Assembly (NCBI GenBank): GCA_024509875.1
Contig: JAMPIV010008103.1
Span: 1 to 64,000, forward strand
Source: Oreohelix idahoensis
Lineage: Eukaryota > Mollusca > Gastropoda > Stylommatophora > Oreohelicidae
Reading direction: 5' to 3'
Length of the DNA stretch: 64,000 nt
Each line of letters starts with the position of its first letter. The stretch's first letter is position 1. Of this stretch, positions 11,050-22,754 are shown piece by piece. The notes below the pieces were generated by a model. That model was given only the letters and a program-made list of their open reading frames with translations. It had not been told where the DNA came from and did not search any database. The translations under genes were made by a program, and so were the position numbers.

Positions 11050-11535
11050 TAACAGCTATTTAAGTGACTTTCACTTGCCATAAGTCATATGTATTGTAAG
11101 AACAGCATCAGACCTTCACATTCCCAATTACTACATATTAACTTTTTTTCTTGGTAAATACTGTTTGACTACATTATGCAGTTCCCTAGGTCTGTCTATT
11201 CTTAACACCTCTTGTATATTTATTTGTAAATTTGAAGCCTGCAAATAATCTAATATTGGTATTCTCATTTTGCAGGTGATGTGCCCTTGGAGTCGTTTTT
11301 GTGGCGTATGTTAAATGGATCTTATTGTATTTTCATTCACACAGACAGAGTAGGTCAGGTTATAAAACGTAATATAATATAACCGACTTTTGACTGGAAA
11401 TTCCTACTTGGTTCAACGTGTTGAAGCTGTTGCTCGTTACCATCCTTATCAATAAAAGGTAAAGATAGTCCCATAGCAGATATTGCCGAAGAGAAATGTT
11501 AGAGGCTTCATTTTACTAGGTCCAGCTTTTAGAGG
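11050..11535. other. Unassigned spacer
   Basis: About 480 bp of AT-rich DNA between mariner and element B, with no recognisable gene or repeat. The last five bases AGAGG are the left target duplication of element B. Confidence 0.6.
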
Positions 11536-13943
11536 TGTCTTGAAATATTCTAATCCACATATATAAATTAAAAAGTAAATGTAAAGCCTAACACATAAAT
11601 TCCATAAAAGGAAAGAAGAATGGTAAAGAACAGTGCTGTCACAATGACTGTACTCGAAATCCCCCTTGTTTTCTCCTTCGTCTGCAAATTGTAACGTTTC
11701 ACGTTGATAGTAAAAGCCTTCTGCAGCATACACGCGTTTCCCCAACACAATAAAATGTGTACTCCATTTCTAAGAAAAACCTTGAGATACGCAAGATGAC
11801 CTAGATTTAAAATTCCATTCATGTCATTTTATACACTACGTTACCAAAAAACGAAAGACAGATGGACTAAAGATAGAAAGAAAGGGAGAGGCTGAAAGCA
11901 GGAACGCATGCAACACTAAACACGCGTCTCGCTATACAATTACTACCATCACGCGTGTAAGGCCACAAGCACTAGCTTTTTTCAAATCGACAGTGATCAA
12001 AAAACACTACCCATACCAGAGTTAGGTTTTAAAATCCTGAAAAACGCTTATTAGGAAACATGACATTATACTGGTTTACGTTTGAAAACATGACAGTACC
12101 CAGACACCCTAAAGTTTGGAAGTGAGGAGGTGGTAACAGCACGACTATCCTAGAAGAAAATGCATATTGGCTCCATTAAATATATATATATTTGGGTTCC
12201 TTAGAACTTGCTGACAAATAATATGTTAAACGTTACGCAAATAGTCTAGGAATTACCAAATTATAGCCAAAAGAAATAGTGAGGGATGTCAGACAACACC
12301 TAAATCAGAATCGCTCAGTGGCAGATTTTCACCCCACCATTGTACGGGAAATGGGTCTCCATGTTAAATCCGATTTGATTGGAGCGCAATAAATGTAAGG
12401 CTAAACACGATTAGTCGGGCTATAAATACTATCTTTTGTTGTCAGGGGAAACGGGAGTAGGAGTACTTTTTTTCAAACGATTGGGTAAACATGGCACGAT
12501 TGGTTAGACCCGCGAATATAGTCAATCAGAGGCGTCAGGTCACCACCACATGTTCAAATAAACTTACTACAGAACCAGTGCGTTGAGCACCAGTGCATAT
12601 TTTTCTAAATAAAAGCCTGGGACATCGGCAGATTGAAATTGTGCTATATTCATTGCCAGTCAACGTAACTGTGTATTATTCCATGAATTGTGGTAAGCTT
12701 GATATATTCAATATCTTTTTAATGAAAATTGAATGTAAATTGATAATTTATGTCTGTATATATATGTGGGTCAGTAGCGAACATGAGGCAAGGCCTATAT
12801 AATGCTCCAACCTGAACAGAAGGTGTCGGAGGAAAGTAAAACTACATGGAATTGCCAAACAGTACACTGACACCTATCTTATCGACTAGAAAGAAATAAT
12901 GCTGGAATTGCAGAGGCGTAGTAACCATTAGGGAGGAATATACTGGTGTAAATTATTTCAGATGAAGCTGACAGTTGGCCTACCGCTCTGAACTCAGTGT
13001 TTGTTATGTAATGTGTTCAGTCTGTAAATAGATTATAAATTAGTTATGAAGTAGGAGGTACAACCTTCTTGTTTCAGGGACCGTGGTCCTAAAGCTATTG
13101 AGCAGCACCTGGTCGGAGCTTTGCTGAACCTAGAGGCTGACAGCATACTCCTGGGTCCAGATAGTGACCAGTGAGGTGTCTCCAGAACACAGGGAGGCTA
13201 TCGAGCAGAGGAGTCTTATCCTGCCGCCATCACGAAAGATAAGCCTATGTGGCCAGTGGAGCTCAACATTATGCCCCCCCTCAAAATCTGACTTTATAAT
13301 AAACCAGAGGGAAAATACAGTGTTTAAATTGATAGGGACTGTGAACTTTTCCCCATACTACTTACAAGATAAACAAACACTTGAAGTCCTGATGACAAAT
13401 AACAACATAGCTTGAAAAAACAAAACCAGTATTACCTCATATTACTACTACACAACTGACACACATAGGATAATATTAATAAAATATGTCACTACAAGTT
13501 TCATATTGATAAATCCTGTACATATAAATTGTAATTAAAATTGATTGTGATTCCTGGTTCACTTTGTAGTTGAATCAGGACATATATATTAATGAAAGTG
13601 CTTAATACATATTGATATTTGAAAATTTACCAGTGACTCATTTAAGATAGTCTTATAGAATGGTACATGTGTGTGAGTGTCACAGTGTTGTCAAGTGTGG
13701 TGGAATAAATTAAATTGTTTATCTGTCTGTTGTTGTTGTGACTTAAACTTCATCATATACATACCCTAGACATTTAACGTAGTCATCACAATATTCCAGA
13801 ATAATTCTGACTGAGGCATAATGTGGTAGCAAGTAAGGTTATCTGTAAAACACTACACCTATTAGATACAGATACCTTCACAGCTGATCTCAGTCAGTAC
13901 ACTAAGTCCCCTATAAAAATTTATAACATCCCACTTTACCACA
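11536..13943 (+). repeat. Element B 5' LTR
   Basis: Starts TGTCTTGAAATATTC and ends CACTTTACCACA (TG...CA). Matches 17554-19075 followed by 27189-28076. At 2.4 kb it is long for an LTR. Short ORFs inside it (such as minus 11449-11748 and plus 12593-12802) recur in both copies and look like chance ORFs. Confidence 0.93.
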
Positions 13944-13948
13944 TATAT

Positions 13949-13966
13949 TGGGGGCTCGTCCGGGAT
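13949..13966 (+). promoter_or_regulatory. Element B primer-binding site, tRNA-Pro type
   Basis: The 18 bases TGGGGGCTCGTCCGGGAT begin five bases after the LTR end. This is the same 18-mer used by murine leukaemia virus type retroviruses, complementary to the 3' end of tRNA-Pro. The exact match and its place leave little doubt. Confidence 0.93.
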
Positions 13967-14117
13967 ATTGAACTTTCTCCTGTTATATATATATTGGGAA
14001 TAATAAAGAATTAAAAGGTATCCTTGGGTGGAAATAAATAAGGTTGAGCTCTCAGTGCCTGTAATGTCCTTAGATAATTATTGAAAGATTGAATTGTTTA
14101 CAATTGTATGTTAGACA

Positions 14118-15350
14118 ATGGCCGACTTGGCAAAATTTCGATCTGCTGCTGTACAGACTGCGAAAGAGTTAGGAATGGACGGGCAAATTATGATTGCTTA
14201 TGTCACTGCTGAATGTGACAAATATATTGAACGGGAAGAAAGAAGATTAGAAAAAGAGGCCGAAAGAAAATTAGAATCTGAAAGATTGGTCGAAGATAAG
14301 AGAATAGAGGCTGAAAAAGAGATTAAGAGGTTGCAGATTGAGGCTGAGGCTAAGAAATTGGAAGCAGAAGAAAGAAGATTAGCTGCAGAAAGGGAAGCCG
14401 AGGAAAGAAGACAGGCTGCAGAAAGGGAAGACAAGCGATTAGCTGCAGAAAGGGAAGCAGAAGATAAAAGATTACAAAGGGAACATTAGTTACGACTAAG
14501 GGAGTTTGAGTTTCAAGGCCATGCTCCTGAAAATGGTGCCAGTCCCTTTGCCTCTGATGCCACTGCTAGCCAGGGAGCCTCAACCTCAGCTATGAATTTT
14601 CATTTAGATCATTTTGTTGAGAAAGACGATGATATAGAGAGCTATCTAAATAGGTATGAACTATTAGCTACCACATATGGGTTAGAGAGAGAAAGGTGGA
14701 GCTTAAAGTTATCTCAAGGACTTCGTGGGGGCAGCTTATGAAGTTTTTGCAAAAATGAGCAGAGGTGATCAGGAAAATTATGACATGCTAAAGCAGGCTC
14801 TTTTGTTAAGATATGAAAAGAACGCAGAATTTTATAGGAAAAAACTTAGGAATGCTAAACTACTGTCAGGTGAAACCTATCACCAGTTCTCTGCACGGTT
14901 AGAGACATACTTGGAGAAATGGACTTCTCTGGGGAAAACCCAAGATCTTAAGGAAATGGTCCTTATAGAACAATTAAGAGAGTCCATGGCTCCAGACCTG
15001 AGAAAGTTTCTCATGGAACAAGGTGCAGAGAGGCTGGGTGAGTTGCTAAATGTTGCTGAAGGTATCAAGCAGCTCAGGCAGAGGTATCAGGTAATAAAAA
15101 GAAACAGCTGGAAAATTTTAGGGCACCACAGAACTTTAATAAATTTGATCCTAGAGATCAAAACAAAGGTAAGCACCAATTTCATAGGCCACGGTATGAC
15201 AATAAAAATAAAACCCCACAATTCGATGAAAGGAAATATGATAAAAGAAAATCTTTCAACCAAGGAAAAAGGTGGTGTAAAAATTGTAAGATGAACAATC
15301 ATGACACTGACCGTTGTAGAAGGAACCCTATAGTTATGGCCACCCTTCAG
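14118..15350 (+). pseudogene. Element B gag, broken
   Basis: Starts MADLAKFRSAAVQ and runs into a long Glu/Lys/Arg-rich coiled coil. An in-frame TAG ends the first segment at 14489, but the same frame continues into a capsid-like region similar to element D. A frameshift in a run of five G near 14730 moves it to another frame (14725-15294), and a further shift occurs before about 15270. There a CCHC zinc knuckle (C-x2-C-x4-H-x4-C, starting WCKNCKMNNH) is readable. The relatedness to element D Gag is obvious by eye. No functional product is expected. Confidence 0.85.
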
Positions 15351-17100
15351 GTCAGGTCGACCTCAAGACAGGAGGAGGATATTATGTTAGATACCACTCC
15401 AGAAGAGATGAGGAAGGCACAGGCTGGGGATAAGACCCTCAAGCCTTGTTTCAGGAAATTGTCAACTTGTCATACAACTCCAGGCAAGGGAGATTTTTAC
15501 ATGAAAAACAAGTTGATGTATAGGAAGACTGGAGCTAGATCCAAAGGTCAGGGACAGCTGGTACTTCCTAAAAGATATAGGGCAGAATTAATAAGGAGCC
15601 TACATGTGAAACCAGATGGGGACCATGAGAAGATAGGTACCATCATTCAAAAGGTGGCGCACAATTATTATTGGCCCAAAGCAAGATGGGACATTGAGAA
15701 TTTTGTAGAAAGGTGTAGCATAGCACATGAGGGAACACCCACAAGTGGGAACATTGATCAGGACCTAGACACGCCACGGGGCAAAATTAGGCCTGATAAT
15801 AAAAAGAAAAATAGATTTGATAAAGTGGACCAAATGGAATGGGAAGCCCCTTTTCACGGACAAGCTTCACTTAACTGTTTTACAATGGCCACTATGCGGA
15901 GAGTGCAAAAAGATGTCTTACCCCAGGATAAGCCGAAAATAACTCAATCGGACTTAAACAAACTGGAGGAAGAGGATGTAGAGAGGAAATCTCTCATCAA
16001 GAATTTTAAGTGGGGAGAAAGCCCCAAAAGAAAAATTGGTAGCGGTCGTTTTGTGCATGATAATTCTGGGAGGAAAAATCATCACTATAGCGCTTCGAGT
16101 GGAAGAGACCATACCGGTGCATGGACAAATAGGTCCAAAAAATTAAAGGTCCATATGTAACGCTGTTAAGAACGTGGACTGATGAAAAGGCAGAGGAAAA
16201 TATTACATCCTCATACCAATATGTGAATGAGCTGACCACTCGTTTAAAAACTGGCTGGAAACTTGCCAATGAAAATTTGAAACAAGCCAGGAAGAAACAT
16301 GCTGCCTATTATAACAGGAAAGCTAAAGACAGAGATTTGGCTGTGGGAGAGAAGGTACTGCTTCTTCTACCCGGTAGTCAGAATAAGTTACAAATTGGAT
16401 GGCAAGGTCCATATACAGTTCTAGAGAAGGTGTCTAGAACCAATTATAAGATAGATAAGAAGGGGAAAGAAAAAATCTATCATGTGAATCTCCTGAAGAA
16501 ATATTTGGAAAGAGAACATCAGGAAGAGACACACTTGTTGACCTTGTCCATTGCCATGGAGATGAAAAAGGAACCACTTTCATCATTTGAATATCCATTA
16601 CACCCCTGTGAGACAGCGGCACAGGTGAAAATCAGTACACATTTAACGAAAACTCAGAAAGAGAGAGTGCAACAGGTTCTATATACTCATACAGAGGTGT
16701 TAACAGACCGACCAGGGCATACAAACTTATTGGAATATGATATGAAGCTGATAGACCCCACACCTGTATGTATGAAACCATATTCGATTCCTTTTGCTAA
16801 GGAGAAAGCTTTGAAGGAAGAGATAGACTATTTGTTGAAGGAAGGAATTATTTCACACAGTGAATCTTCGTATAGTTCCGGTGTTGTACTCTTAAGGAAG
16901 CCCTCTGGAGAACATAGACTCTGTATAGATTACAGGAGACTGAATGCTATTACAGAAGGACAGGTGGATCCATTGCCGGATACAAATCAGTTGTTTGCCA
17001 GACTAAATAAAGCTAAATATTTCTCAAAGTGGATCTGAGTAAAGGATACTATCAGATTCCAGTAAAACCTGAGATCAGACAAAATTGTTGGATGTAAACA
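15351..17100 (+). pseudogene. Element B pol remnant: integrase pieces, GPY/F module, start of reverse transcriptase
   Basis: The zinc knuckle is followed almost at once by sequence matching the protease-integrase linker of element D (for example LKPCFRKLS), so the protease has been deleted. The integrase zinc finger is degenerate (second pair of cysteines not both kept), and the DDE core is replaced by unrelated, probably scrambled sequence. From 16223 the integrase C-terminus is well kept (GWQGPYTVLEKV) and leads straight into the RT N-terminus (SYSSGVVLLRKPSGEHRLCI). A frameshift at about 17030 breaks the VDLSKGYYQ motif. The YxDD motif and RNase H are absent. The order integrase then RT is nevertheless clear. 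Confidence 0.85.
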
Positions 17101-17542
17101 ATTCAGAGGAACGTAATGAATCCCTGAGTTGCCTCTTTGATTGAGGATATTCCGAATGTTTCATACAGGCTAATAAGAAGATTATGGGATCCACTACGAA
17201 AACTCTGCTATCACCAGGTATATGTTATCTCCTCATAACGTACATTTTGAGGAAAATCTAATGTTCTCTGGACATGTCATTGCGCAGACTCAGAGAAGAG
17301 AAATGGTGAATACGGGTTGTGAAGCAGCATTAAGACAAGCAGTCACACTTGCGGCTGTTCAGTAACATAACCGAAAAATATTATTGGTTGTAGAGGTCTG
17401 AGGCAGATTTCCTGAGTAGTGCCTACTCTGAATGGACCCAACTACATAAAACCATGATAGCACAACAGCAGAGTAAAGTCAAGTTGACTTACATTTATCT
17501 ATGTGTATATAGAATAAAGGACTGACATAAGATGTCTGTTTT
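17101..17542 (+). other. Element B 3' internal region, degenerate
   Basis: About 440 bp between the broken RT and the purine tract, with no readable protein. It includes a small perfect hairpin (GACAT-AAG-ATGTC at about 17524-17536), again just before the polypurine tract. Confidence 0.55.
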
Positions 17543-17553
17543 AAGAAGGGAGA
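17543..17553 (+). promoter_or_regulatory. Element B polypurine tract
   Basis: AAGAAGGGAGA lies directly before the right LTR start TGTCGTG. Position and composition fit the plus-strand primer. Confidence 0.75.
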
Positions 17554-19075
17554 TGTCGTGAAATATTCTAATCCACATATATAAATTAAAAAGTAAATGT
17601 AAAGCCTAACACATAAATTCCATAAAAGGAAAGAAGAATGGTAAAGAACAGTGCTGTCACAATGACTGTACTCGAAATCCCCCTTGTTTTCTCCTTCGTC
17701 TGCAAATTGTAACGTTTCACGTTGATAGTAAAAGCCTTCTGCAGCATACACGCGTTTCCCCAACACAATAAAATGTGTACTCCATTTCTAAGAAAAACCT
17801 TGAGATACGCAAGATGACCTAGATTTAAAATTCCATTCATGTCATTTTATACACTACGTTACCAAAAAACGAAAGACAGATGGACTAAAGATAGAAAGAA
17901 AGGGAGAGGCTGAAAGCAGGAACGCATGCAACACTAAACACGCGTCTCGCTATACAATTACTACCATCACGCGTATAAGGCCACAAGCACTAGCTTTTTT
18001 CAAATCGACAGTGATCAAAAAACACTACCCATACCAGAGTTAGGTTTTAAAATCCTGAAAAACGCTTATTAGGAAACATGACATTATACTGGTTTACGTT
18101 TGAAAACATGACAGTACCCAGACACCCTAAAGTTTGGAAGTGAGGAGGTGGTAACAGCACGACTATCCTAGAAGAAAATGCATATTGGCTCCATTAAATA
18201 TATATATATATGGGTTCCTTAGAACTTGCTGACAAATAATATGTTAAACGTTACGCAAATAGTCTAGGAATTACCAAATTATAGCCAAAAGAAATAGTGA
18301 GGGATGTCAGACAACACCTAAATCAGAATCGCTCAGTGGCAGATTTTCACCCCACCATTGTACGGGAAATGGGTCTCCATGTTAAATCCGATTTGATTGG
18401 AGCGCAATAAATGTAAGGCTAAACACGATTAGTCGGGCTATAAATACTATCTTTTGTTGTCAGGGGAAACGGGAGTAGGAGTACTTTTTTTCAAACGATT
18501 GGGTAAACATGGCACGATTGGTTAGACCCGCGAATATAGTCAATCAGAGGCGTCAGGTCACCACCACATGTTCAAATAAACTTACTACAGAACCAGTGCG
18601 TTGAGCACCAGTGCATATTTTTCTAAATAAAAGCCTGGGACATCGGCAGATCGAAATTGTGCTATATTCATTGCCAGTCAACGTAGCTGTGTATTATTCC
18701 ATGAATTGTGGTAAGCTTGATATATTCAATATCTTTTTAATGAAAATTGAATGTAAATTGATAATTTATGTCTGTATATATATGTGGGTCAGTAGCGAAC
18801 ATGAGGCAAGGCCTATATAATGCTCCAACCTGAACAGAAGGTGTCGGAGGAAAGTAAAACTACATGGAATTGCCAAACAGTACACTGACACCTATCTTAT
18901 CGACTAGAAAGAAATAATGCTGGAATTGCAGAGGCGTAGTAACCATTAGGGAGGAATATACTGGTGTAAATTATTTCAGATGAAGCTGACAATTGGCCTA
19001 CCGCTCTGAACTCAGTGTTTGTTATGTAATGTGTTCAGTCTGTAAATAGATTATAAATTAGTTATGAAGTAGGAG
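17554..19075 (+). repeat. Element B 3' LTR, first part
   Basis: Matches 11536 onward to the end of AGGAG, where element C interrupts it. Only a handful of point differences from the left LTR. Confidence 0.93.
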
Positions 19076-20419
19076 TGATACCGACTAGATTTGCTGGTTT
19101 CTCACTGAACGTAATTAAACGTTAATGTTATTATGTCTTTGAAACCACCGCTGATAACGGCGCTAAGTCTAAATGTTATATAATCTCTGTTTACACCCAC
19201 TGTTGCGAGTGTAGTGGTTTGGTCTATATCATCGCCACGCAGGCTAATTTAATATATGTGTGCTGCTGTCCTGTCACTGTGTCTGGAATGTTGACCTGGG
19301 TGTGTGTTGATATGATCGCACACCACAGTACGTACATAAGAGTACATTCAGGAGTCAAAAAGGGTTGCAAACGACTAGAACAGTTCGATACTGTTTATTC
19401 CGTACAACACAGACACGATGACATAAATGACACACATTCGACAGCAAAACACGAATCATATAATTTCCACATTGCATTAAATATATATAATACGGCCTGT
19501 CCACATCCTGGCCTAAACAGTACTTCAATACTCAATAAAGCCTGCACCACACGGCAGCTATAATAATGTTCATATGGCCTAAACAGTACTTCAATACTCA
19601 ATAAAGCCTGCATCACACGGCAGCTCTAATAATCTTCATATGGCCTAAACAGTACTCCAATACTCACTAAAGCCTGCATCACACGGCAGCTATAATAATC
19701 TTCATATGGCCTAAACAAATCTTCAATACTCAATAAAGCCTGCACCACACGGCAGCTATAATAATCTTCATATGGCCTAAACAGTACTTCATTACTCCAT
19801 AAAGCCTGCAACACACGGCAGCTATAATAATCTTCATATGGCCTAAACAGTACTTCATTACTCCATAAAGCCTGCAACACACGGCAGCTATAATAATCTT
19901 CATATGGCCTAAACAGTACTGCATTACTCAATAAAGCCTGCAACACACGGCAGCTATAATAATCTTCATATGGCCTAAACAGTCTTCACTGCAGTTTATC
20001 AAATAGGCTGTACACACAGCGAAATATATAAGTCGACATTTTCTCAAATCCTACGTAGGCATACATTATCCAAAAACACTGGGACTCGACCTACACGGTC
20101 CACGCCCAAAACACAACTCCCAAATCACACACTAGTCCCACCAAAAAACCCGTCACGAGATTCGGTTGTCTTGAACACCGTTCTCGATAACACATGCAGA
20201 CTAGCGAGCTATTCACATGACTCAAAACAGTACAGAATAAATACATTAAACAGCGTTCACACGCTTATCTGTACTCTGTCACCCGAAAAATAGGAAAAGA
20301 TAATTCTATCCTAAAGTCAGACAAGTATCCGCTTAATCAAGCGTTGCAACTCGAAATTTAATATGTTCAAAACACCATTCTAAAGATTACTTCCCCTTCC
20401 ATAAATTCCACTTGCAACA
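19076..20419 (-). repeat. Element C 3' LTR
   Basis: Starts TGATACC and ends TTGCAACA on the plus strand. Same length as the partner at 25840-27183; I found no difference, and short ORFs in the two copies translate identically. It contains the 66-bp tandem array annotated separately. Confidence 0.95.
19512..19983. repeat. 66-bp tandem repeat inside element C LTR
   Basis: About seven units of 66 bp, each beginning near CCTAAACAGTACTTCA and ending CTTCATATGG, with small differences between units. Because 66 is a multiple of three, a 22-residue repeat ORF runs through on the minus strand, which I take as a by-product. Repeats in this part of an LTR may act as reiterated promoter or enhancer units. 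Confidence 0.9.
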
Positions 20420-20464
20420 GTTACCACCCGCTCCGGGAAAAAAAATGATTCTATCATTTTTTTT
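20420..20464 (-). promoter_or_regulatory. Element C polypurine tract with perfect upstream hairpin
   Basis: On the minus strand GGAGCGGGTGGTAAC directly precedes the LTR start TGTTGCA. Immediately upstream (plus 20438-20464) is a perfect 12-bp inverted repeat, AAAAAAAATGAT and ATCATTTTTTTT, around the 3-nt loop TCT. Confidence 0.8.
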
Positions 20465-22754
20465 GAAAAAATTAACTCCCAAAAACGAAAAATTTAGAAG
20501 ACAATTAAGCTCTAACATATGCCTACAAAAATATCTTATTTTAAATCAAAATTAGATATTTACAAGAAATATCAGCATTAAAGTGTAAAGTAGCAATTAA
20601 AGCATACAGCATAACCAGCTAAGTATAAAAAGTAATTAGCTAAATATACAAATATGATCAGTTCCAAAATTAAGTTACGTATATTTAGTACAAACCAAAC
20701 CGAAAACAACCAATCGAAAGAGAAAACACAAGATCAATCAAAAGAAGAATGATCTGTAAAAAAGGAAAGTAAGAACTCAACAATACCATATACTCATAAC
20801 TAAGTTGGACAATTACATGTAAAATAAATACAACTGTCAAAAGTAGATATGTTATATCAAGTCATATAACCACTCCAACAATACAAAGAATAGAGGTATA
20901 AGTGTTGAAAGAAGACAAAGTATACAAATAGAATCAAGTAAAACGAAGATGAGGTACGAAAGTATAAACAAGATATGAAATCCATACCGAAAAGACAACA
21001 GAAAAGAAGGAATGAAATGAAGAATAGTTACCAAAGACAGATAGAAAGCAAAGGCACGAACGCAAAGAAAGTCAATAACAGTATATACTAATAACTGTTT
21101 TGATCAGATAACCTATTCAAAAAAAAATATATAAACATGATCGAAAGGCACAACACAAAATATCAAAGTATATCTATACTAATACCATCAAAAATAATTT
21201 ATAACTAAACAAAAGCTAATAAGTAATTTAACTAAGTTATAAGAGTTATACAAAACTAACATAAATAAATTATAGGCATCGAACAAACAAGTAATAGCAT
21301 TACTATAACTAATACGACCAACGCACAATCAAGCGCTAAAAATAAAAAATACATCATAATAAAAAACAACTTTTTACAAGAACTAATCAAACTACATATC
21401 AATGATATCACGAAGTCAAATGCTGGGCACACACAACAAAAAATTACAATGCCAAAAAAAAAAAATCATTTTTTTCAACAGTACCGTACAAACATATTTT
21501 TTTTCTCGATAAGTTACATAAAAACAGTATTTAATTTTTAAGTAATTCAGTAATACTTTAAGTAAAGCCTAATAATGAAATCAATATTTTAACAAAATGA
21601 GTGAAATATAAAACAAAAATCCTATCTCGAAGGAACCTTTAAATCAACACATGTAAATTTAATTTATCCTTTAAGTTCTTTCTGCTGACAATTACGTTCA
21701 GCTCCGTACAATGCTATTTAGGTATAACTCTATCTCTTACTCAAATCGATAAGATATACATTATAAATAAATCTACACTTTGTTGTTACTATGAAATATA
21801 AAAAAGGTTCTATAAAAATATCTACAAAAAATAAGTTTTTTTTTTTTTAAAAATAATCTGCTAAGAAAATAATCTACATGTCTGACTGGCAAGAAAATCA
21901 AGTTCTGGAAAAATCGAAGTTTCACAAAAAGTTAACAAATCCAAATACAAGATCATGTATGATACATGCAAGCTATTTTCCAAAATTACATTTCACAACA
22001 TACCAGATAATACACATCTTCTCTGTATGTTCTATATATTAATTAATCATGACATCAAAACATGAGAAAAATATAAATTAAGTGAATAACGAACACTCAG
22101 GATTATCTAAAAGTAACCACTACATCAACACAATAAATGAGTTTGTGCAATCTCATCATGTACAAAACTATCCTAAACAACACAGTTGCAAAAATTCTAA
22201 GTTGAACAGAGTAGTATAAAGGATAATAATTACATACTACACATTATCAACACAATAATATATAAATAGCATAAAAATGTATTAATACATCATCAAAATA
22301 CAGACATATAAATAACAATAAAAAATTATGGCAATCAAATGATGCATAGAAATAATCATTACAACAAAATTATATGTTATTTCAAAACAACAACATGTCA
22401 TGTACTAATATAGAATACAAAAATATTTACTATCTTCACATAAAAAAAAAAAAATCAGACGCGAAGTCTCCCACTCTCTTGTAAACATGCTTGACCTTCA
22501 GAAAGTAACCATCAGTTGCTATTAGACGCTGACAGGTTTCGGTTGACTACTCGAGCGGAAAGTTGACTCACATTTCTGACCGTCAATATGTCACAGAAGC
22601 CTTGACCCTTATCGCAACGTAGCTTCTGTCAACAAATACAAATGAAAATTTCCATTTTACTCAATAGTGAAATTTAATGAAAAAAAACGTAGAAATCACA
22701 TTTACAATTACCCAGTACCGGCTTGTGTAAAAACCCGGTCTCTTCACGATGTCA
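20465..22754 (-). other. Element C 3' non-coding region
   Basis: About 2.3 kb of very AT-rich sequence downstream of the ORF stop, with several A and T runs. There is no ORF of note and no trace of pol motifs. It fills the place that protease-integrase-RT-RNase H would hold in a full element. Confidence 0.75.

Noticed and set aside
13164..13415. 83-codon ORF and its near copy at 27302-27547
   Set aside because: Both lie in the LTR of element B and their starts differ by an indel; no domain.
19626..19946. 106-codon ORF of 22-residue repeats (also at 26390-26710)
   Set aside because: By-product of the 66-bp tandem array in the LTR of element C; no start context or domain.
19512..19983. CRISPR-like regular repeats
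   Set aside because: Units are contiguous with no unique spacers, in a eukaryotic LTR. Not a CRISPR array.
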